Below, in pieces: positions 50,263-55,088 of a stretch of 55,088 nt of DNA. The stretch is taken from positions 62,145 through 117,232 of the forward strand of contig DHSO01000006.1 of the NCBI GenBank assembly GCA_002410505.1. Reading direction: 5' to 3'. How positions within the stretch are numbered: the first letter of the stretch is position 1; every line of letters starts with the position of its first letter. The DNA comes from Cloacimonetes bacterium UBA5284 (GTDB lineage: Bacteria; Cloacimonadota; Cloacimonadia; Cloacimonadales; Cloacimonadaceae). The translations under genes and the position numbers were made by a program. A model generated the notes under the pieces. The model was given only the letters and a program-made list of their open reading frames with translations, was not told the DNA's origin and did not search any database.

Positions 50263-52705
50263 CCTGAGCTCCTTTGAGCCAGATCGAGACTGTGGTGCCC
50301 AGCCCTTCCTCGCTTTGGATGTCCATCATACCGCCCATGGAATCGATGATCTTGCGGGTTTCGGGAATTCCGATGCCGGTACCGGATTGGTTTGTGGTAA
50401 AGAATGGTTTCCAGATATCTTCCATATATTTCTTGGGAATGCCTTTGCCGGTGTCTTCGAACTCTAGCAACACGCTGAGCTTGCCCCCGGAACTTTGGTG
50501 CCTTGGGAATTCGCGGATGCTGATGTGCAGTGTTCCGCCCTCCGGCATGGCTTCGGTGGCGTTGTTGATGATGTTCACAAGGGCTTCTTCAAAGCGGATA
50601 GGCTCGATTCGGGCATGGATGGATTTGAGGTCGTAATTGCGGATAACATTAATATTCCCGGGTATCTTGATGTTGCTCAGAGCATGTTCCATCGAGGGGA
50701 TGAGATCCTGCACTTTCAAGTCGTAATTGTGCATTTCAGTAAAGCGCTGGAAGGCATGGGTGAACACACGCACTTTTTCGATTTCGCTTTTGATAATACC
50801 CAGGTATTCGGCTGCTTCCTCTGTGCAATCCTTTTCCAGAGGGTCCAAAGCCAGAATCACGTTTGTGATGTGACGCCGGACATGATGCGAGAGCCTCCGC
50901 GCGATCTCTGCCCACTCCAGAGTATCGGATTCCGCGTCTGCCAATTTTCTATACATAAAGATGAAGTATCGGCCGGGAAAGCTATGGGATCTTTGCACAC
51001 TAACCTTCATCGGTTTACCATCCGCGATTATCTCCAGATGCTCGCTGACGGACATACTGCGTCGCATCCTCAAAATGGTTTCATCCAATTCTGGCAATAC
51101 TTCGCCCAAATGCTTCAGTGCATTGCCCGGATCATGCAGATTGGCCATGGTTATTGCCACTTTGTTCGCAAAGAGAATGCGCCCCTTCTTGCTTACCAAT
51201 AGCACACCTTCATCCAGCAGATTGTAGGAGGTGATGGCATCCTGCTTGCGCTTGCTGATGTAGATTTGCTTGTAGATTAAGATTGCCAAAAGGATCAGCA
51301 ACAGCCACAGGGCAAAAGCTTTCACCAATCGATAGAACCAGAGAAAGCCCGAGATATGTTGCATTTCATAGAATGATAATGAAGTATCCATCATCACGGC
51401 GATGGCAGCGTCCATGCCCTCTGCCTTGTTGATCACCTTTATGCCGACGAGATTCTGATCATGCAAAGGCAAACGAACCCGGGCCAGCTCCTTGAGATCG
51501 TGGGTAAAGACCTGCAGTTCATTGGCGTTATTGAGCGCGATAATCTCTTTCTTGCCGTTAGCATCAATGTCCGTGATTTCATAGATCCTCTTCACATTCA
51601 AGCAGGAGCAGACCTGTTGTTCATTCAGATCCTCGTCATAATACACAATGCCACGCACCAGGTCACATAGCACCAAACTGTATTCAGAGGAGCTGTCCAT
51701 GCGCTGCAAAAACTCATCGTTATCTGCCATCTTCAAGCTTTTGGGCACGGCCAGTTCTTGCTTGCGGATCAGCCGTCCACCTTCGTAGCTGATGCGTAAT
51801 ATATAGTCTTCATTTGTGTTGTTCCCCCGCGTGGAAGCTACAGCATAGATATCCTGTTTACCATCCTGATCCACATCAGCGATGTTCACGATCAGTGAAC
51901 CCAAACCATCGAAAACCTTATGCGAATGCAGCATCTCTCCCTGTGGACTCAAAATCACCAGATGGCCACTGAAGTCATCCAGTCCGTCGATACTTATTGT
52001 GTTGTTGTTAAAAGCGCTGTTGGATACCAAAAACTCCTTTTTGCCATCCAGATCAAAATCCTCAAAGAAGAGTCCGGTAAATATGGTGGGACTATAGTAA
52101 AACCACTTTTGCCGCCCACTCTCCCAATCGTAAACGATTAGTCCCCGGGGATTGGAGCTATAGCCGTCGTATGCGGTGCAAACGAGTTCCAGTCTGCCAT
52201 CTCCGTCTATATCCTCAATCAAGCGCGGAACAAAGAAAGCATTCCAGGAATATGATGTTTCGCTCATCAATTCATCATCGCGGAAGAAGGGCGCGAAGTC
52301 TTTTGTTTCACGCAACAGTGGTACCTGCCAGGTGTATTTTGCCGCTTGCAGCCAGAGGATATTGCCGTTGTTTAAACTATAGAACAGCCATGTGTCTTTG
52401 CTTTCGGGATCAGTAAGAGTTTTTAGAGCATAAGGACGAAAATTGGAACTGTTGATCTGAGAGATCACTTTTCCCTGTTGATTGATCACCTCCACTCTGC
52501 CCAAGTTGTTTTCGAAGATAGCCGAAATTTGCAGCTCCCGGCCATCTCCTTTGAGATCGACCATAGTGATATAATTTACGGGTGTGTTCCAAGGGTTTGT
52601 TCGCAGCAGCTTCAGATCGTGGGTCCGAAAGCTCTGAGTGGGCAGGCAGGAGCCCAGTAACAGGGAGATAAAAAGTACCAGGATAAAGCTTCTTCTCATA
52701 CGCAT
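50255..52705 (-). CDS. sensor histidine kinase with extracytoplasmic FG-GAP-like propeller and lipobox
   Basis: An 816-residue kinase. The N-terminal signal ends in LLLGSC with Cys20, a plausible lipoprotein site. Residues about 25-450 contain repeated calcium-loop motifs (IEDIDGDGRLE, FEDFDLDGKKE, IADVDQDGKQD, ITDIDANGKKE), like FG-GAP/VCBS propellers. One transmembrane helix lies near 455-478. A PAS-like linker, a dimerisation region with SHHVRRHITNV as the H-box, and HATPase with NIINNATEAM, DTGKGIP and GTGIGIP follow. The start has GAGAGG. It follows the VWA gene by 15 bp and is coupled to the regulator. Confidence 0.9.
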   Translation of the reverse strand: MRMRRSFILVLFISLLLGSCLPTQSFRTHDLKLLRTNPWNTPVNYITMVDLKGDGRELQISAIFENNLGRVEVINQQGKVISQINSSNFRPYALKTLTDPESKDTWLFYSLNNGNILWLQAAKYTWQVPLLRETKDFAPFFRDDELMSETSYSWNAFFVPRLIEDIDGDGRLELVCTAYDGYSSNPRGLIVYDWESGRQKWFYYSPTIFTGLFFEDFDLDGKKEFLVSNSAFNNNTISIDGLDDFSGHLVILSPQGEMLHSHKVFDGLGSLIVNIADVDQDGKQDIYAVASTRGNNTNEDYILRISYEGGRLIRKQELAVPKSLKMADNDEFLQRMDSSSEYSLVLCDLVRGIVYYDEDLNEQQVCSCLNVKRIYEITDIDANGKKEIIALNNANELQVFTHDLKELARVRLPLHDQNLVGIKVINKAEGMDAAIAVMMDTSLSFYEMQHISGFLWFYRLVKAFALWLLLILLAILIYKQIYISKRKQDAITSYNLLDEGVLLVSKKGRILFANKVAITMANLHDPGNALKHLGEVLPELDETILRMRRSMSVSEHLEIIADGKPMKVSVQRSHSFPGRYFIFMYRKLADAESDTLEWAEIARRLSHHVRRHITNVILALDPLEKDCTEEAAEYLGIIKSEIEKVRVFTHAFQRFTEMHNYDLKVQDLIPSMEHALSNIKIPGNINVIRNYDLKSIHARIEPIRFEEALVNIINNATEAMPEGGTLHISIREFPRHQSSGGKLSVLLEFEDTGKGIPKKYMEDIWKPFFTTNQSGTGIGIPETRKIIDSMGGMMDIQSEEGLGTTVSIWLKGAQDE

Positions 52706-52720
52706 GATCCTCTCACATAT

Positions 52721-54568
52721 CTAAGGTTGCAGTTCCGCACTTGTCCGGATCATAGTTTTCAGATCCGGATGCATTATGTTTTCTTTCTCATACTCTCCCA
52801 AGCTTTGCCAGGACAATTTTGCGCTATCTTGTTCTTCTCTGAGCAGCATTCCGAAGAGCGCAGCAGCCATATGATCCTGCCCGGAGGACTGAGTTGGCGG
52901 ACATATCTTTTGTTTGAGTCTAAAACTTCCATAAATGGGTTCGGCATTATCCGGGCTACGATACTGTAGCATCAATTCTCCTGCCATCACTTCTTGCGGA
53001 TCGACATCGTCCTGCAGCTCAATTTCGAACAGGGCAGACAATACCTGCCCGGAGTATATCGTACCGGGAACTGATGCTGTCATGGATTCTGCACCTGCTC
53101 CTGCCCGGGGCTTCTCCGCTACCTGACGGTAACGCTTCACGGCAGCAGGGGCAAATTCCAGCTTTACTTGCAGGTCTTGTACAAAGGGTTCCCGATATCT
53201 CAAAGCTCCAAAGTGCAATTGCCTGGCGAATTCATGAACAGAGTCCAGATATATGTATCCGGTACCAAGTTCACGGGCCAGGAGATAGAGCTTGTCGTCG
53301 CAGTAAGGATTCCTGCCCACCCCCGCAATAGTACAGTGAAAACCTTGTCCTTGGGCTTTTGCCAGAGCTATGGCCAGAGCTTTTTGTGTTTCTTCGGGAT
53401 AGAAGCCGTCTGTAAAGAACCACAAGTCACCTGACTCCTGCTCCTTTTCCATCACCATATCCAAGATCTTCAGAATGTCCCCGCTCCCCGATGCCGATAT
53501 GTGATCCAGCGCCAAATACGCTGAGGCTTTGTCTTTGCCATCAAGCTCCAGCACACGCTCTTCCGGACGCGCGCAAAAGATCGTAAGGCGATCATCTTCT
53601 TCCATCTCTTCAATATACATCCGCATACACTCTTTGGCAAGATACAGCTTGGCTTCGGTGCCCATCCTGCCCGAACAATCCAACACCACATACAAATCAT
53701 GGGGATTATCCGGCAAGGGCTGCTGTTCCACAGCATTGGAATCCGGAGTGAAGATGAATCTGCCGGGATCAAAGGGAGTTTCTTGCAGGGATTGATGCCC
53801 CGGAGCTATGAGGTCCAGTCTCACAAAGATTCTGCTTGAATCGAAAGGATGTTCGAATGCTTGCGTGCTTACAGTGATACTATCCGGGGAAGAGATGGGA
53901 CCCTCAGCTTGCATATATGCCAGCATTTCCTCCACTCTGATTCCCTCGGGATCGGGGAGTATGCCATCGGCTAAAAGCCGGCGCAAGTAACTGAAGTATG
54001 CAGTGTTTGCGCTAAGAGCAATATCTGCCTGGGGTCGCTGAGTCACATTGTAAAAGGGCAGCGATTGGAGCGGCACATAGTTTTCCTGAGGCTCCGGCGG
54101 CATGTATGGAGCCACGTAAGGGCCGCTAACCGGTATCGGCCGCGGTTTCAGCAAATCCAGAGAAGAATTCTGCGCTCGGTAAGGGAGAAAAGTATCCGCT
54201 GCAAAGGTGTCTTCAGTTTCCATTCGCACATTGCAAAAACTGTCGCGAGCTTTGTACACCATCACATCCCGCCGGACAGGCTCCGCGTTTTGATGCCGAA
54301 ATTCCAAAGTATAAAGCCCGGGACTAAGGGATTCGATGCGATACTCGCCCCGTGCTCCGGTCTGTAAACTGTTCTGCTGAACCCGGTCCATATACACGTC
54401 GATCCGTACGCTTGCCAGCCCCACGCCCTCTTCACTCCGCAGCACTCCGCCAATGCGACCACCGGGTATCGATGAAAGCGAGCCAGCCGAAAGCTCGCCA
54501 TACAGACCGCTTGTCAGCATCAGCACCGCGATAAATACTAAAAAAATCCCTTGTTGATTTCTGAACAT
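52721..54568 (-). CDS. secreted VWA-domain protein with N-terminal carboxypeptidase-regulatory-like domain
   Basis: I choose the ATG at 54568 (615 residues), 7 bases after GGAG; a TTG four codons upstream is rejected. A signal peptide (FLVFIAVLMLTSGLYG) precedes a carboxypeptidase-regulatory-like domain at about 35-110 (RIGGVLRSEEGVGLASVRIDV ... YTLEFRHQN). A VWA domain lies at about 295-460. Its metal motif reads DCSGRMG, so the last Ser of DxSxS is Arg; the later Asp in WFFTDGF is kept. The tail resembles Ca-activated-chloride-channel/YfbK-type proteins. It heads an operon with the lipobox kinase and sigma-54 activator, so it may be a ligand or partner for the sensor. Confidence 0.85.
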   Translation of the reverse strand: MFRNQQGIFLVFIAVLMLTSGLYGELSAGSLSSIPGGRIGGVLRSEEGVGLASVRIDVYMDRVQQNSLQTGARGEYRIESLSPGLYTLEFRHQNAEPVRRDVMVYKARDSFCNVRMETEDTFAADTFLPYRAQNSSLDLLKPRPIPVSGPYVAPYMPPEPQENYVPLQSLPFYNVTQRPQADIALSANTAYFSYLRRLLADGILPDPEGIRVEEMLAYMQAEGPISSPDSITVSTQAFEHPFDSSRIFVRLDLIAPGHQSLQETPFDPGRFIFTPDSNAVEQQPLPDNPHDLYVVLDCSGRMGTEAKLYLAKECMRMYIEEMEEDDRLTIFCARPEERVLELDGKDKASAYLALDHISASGSGDILKILDMVMEKEQESGDLWFFTDGFYPEETQKALAIALAKAQGQGFHCTIAGVGRNPYCDDKLYLLARELGTGYIYLDSVHEFARQLHFGALRYREPFVQDLQVKLEFAPAAVKRYRQVAEKPRAGAGAESMTASVPGTIYSGQVLSALFEIELQDDVDPQEVMAGELMLQYRSPDNAEPIYGSFRLKQKICPPTQSSGQDHMAAALFGMLLREEQDSAKLSWQSLGEYEKENIMHPDLKTMIRTSAELQP

Positions 54569-54583
54569 CTTTTTCTCCAAGTT

Positions 54584-54913
54584 TCATTGCAAAATGCAAG
54601 TATTAATAGCGAAGCAAATGCCGTCAAGGAAAAAGCTGTTGTCCGGCAATCCATCAAGGCCAATATATCCCTTTATCAAAAGCATTGATGCCTTTAACTT
54701 CCTCATATACATGCGGAAGCTAATTTCTCCTAAGCTGATCTCAGGATAGCTGTCCATAATATGATGATATAGGTTGCCAGATCTGATGCCGGGATGTTTT
54801 CTCAGCTTAGCCTCAATAAATGACCTCGCGCTATCAAATGTCACCCCTCCGGGGTTTTGTGCGGCGCTGTTGTTTCGGCGGAATGGCCTACGGGTTATTA
54901 AACGGTGCTGCAT
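54584..54913 (-). pseudogene. possible remnant of an IS21-like transposase or similar regulator
   Basis: A 109-codon frame whose middle (about residues 32-72: SFIEAKLRKHPGIRSGNLYH, then ISLGEISFRMYMRKLK) resembles the linker after the helix-turn-helix in IS21-type IstA transposases. The N-terminal part is encoded by a repeat-like hairpin region (54843-54855), and the C-terminal part looks non-coding. No ribosome-binding site is evident. It may be a decayed insertion-sequence fragment or a spurious frame. Confidence 0.3.
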
Positions 54914-55070
54914 CTTATCTGTCTTAACTATGGCACTTAGCGATGCTGATACATACTCCCTCAGATATCTATTTTTAAACGTGCCGGAGGCACGAGGGTA
55001 CAGAAACGCGCCAGAGGCGCGAGATAAACCCGCTAAACAGAACTGATAAACCTTGAACGTGCCGGAGGCA
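54843..55070. repeat. cluster of GGA/AGA-loop mini-hairpins
   Basis: Four short stems share a three-base purine loop. ACCCC/GGGGT at 54843-54855 has loop GGA on the minus strand. CGTGCC/GGCACG at 54980-54994 has loop GGA. CGCGCC/GGCGCG at 55007-55021 has loop AGA. An imperfect copy lies at 55058-55072. The last three share flanks of the form aaac...gag. No gene covers 54914-55088. Confidence 0.75.
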
Positions 55071-55088
55071 GGAGCTTTAGATTGGCAG

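Noticed and set aside
54774..55046. 90-codon plus-strand frame at the right edge
   Set aside because: Its C-terminal residues (VPEARG, APEARD) simply translate the mini-hairpin repeats.
1..55088. CRISPR arrays, rRNA and tRNA genes
   Set aside because: The only regular short repeats are the 11-bp arrays, which have no spacers. I found no TPsiC-type GGTTCGAATCC cores in the gene-free regions and no rRNA-like sequence.

Overview
The window looks like a chromosome segment of a Gram-negative FCB-group bacterium, most likely Candidatus Cloacimonadota (Cloacimonas-like). This is inferred from gene content, not from a search. Supporting traits are two secreted proteins with FlgD-like C-terminal sorting domains, a gingipain-like C25 peptidase, a PorV/PorQ-like outer-membrane protein, a BatA-type VWA protein, and fermentative metabolism (malic enzyme, acetate kinase, glycolytic enzymes, a small 2[4Fe-4S] ferredoxin, a B12 adenosyltransferase). 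I see no rRNA, tRNA or CRISPR array. All confident genes are on the minus strand except one Ppx/GppA phosphatase at 47.5 kb, so transcription runs mostly right to left. Several starts are non-ATG (hisS GTG, mnmE GTG, tpiA GTG, the PduO-type gene TTG).

Layout from left to right. 1-213 is gene-free and carries one copy of an unusual array of 11-bp units. 0.2-10.6 kb holds single genes and small clusters: a UPF0104/LPG-synthase-like membrane protein, malic enzyme, enolase, a C_GCAxxG_C_C protein, a secreted beta-helix protein, ferredoxin, gpmA, and hisS-ridA-pduO. 10.7-13.5 kb has a secreted transglutaminase-like protein and a small zinc-ribbon protein. 13.5-14.37 kb is the largest gene-free stretch and holds the second copy of the 11-bp array plus other repeats. 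14.4-22.6 kb has the tldD-tldE pair, a membrane metallopeptidase, an S4 protein, a hybrid histidine kinase and ackA.

22.8-36.0 kb is a nine-gene head-to-tail run, transcribed as C25 peptidase, PLP-homeostasis protein, PlsY-like acyltransferase, GNAT protein, PAP2-family lipid enzyme, PorV-like barrel, BatA/VWA protein, dxs, mnmE. Gaps are 8 bp or less and there are several ATGA/GTGA overlaps. It joins envelope lipid chemistry, isoprenoid supply and protein export. 36.1-47.3 kb is another long run: tpiA, serS, a secreted glycosidase-like protein, a Wzz-like protein, mazG, a histidine kinase, the NAD(P)HX repair enzyme nnr, a SUOX-fold protein lacking the usual Mo-ligand cysteine, and an EamA transporter. 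48.9-54.6 kb encodes a likely signalling operon: a secreted VWA protein, a histidine kinase with an extracytoplasmic FG-GAP-type propeller and a lipobox, and an NtrC-family sigma-54 activator. The right edge contains a possible transposase-related remnant and a set of mini-hairpins.

The most unusual items are the two intergenic 11-bp-unit arrays that differ by exactly one unit, the lipobox kinase/VWA/sigma-54 operon, the divergent PlsY-GNAT-PAP2 lipid block, a HisRS with an altered catalytic-arginine motif, and the SUOX-fold protein with Ser in place of Cys.
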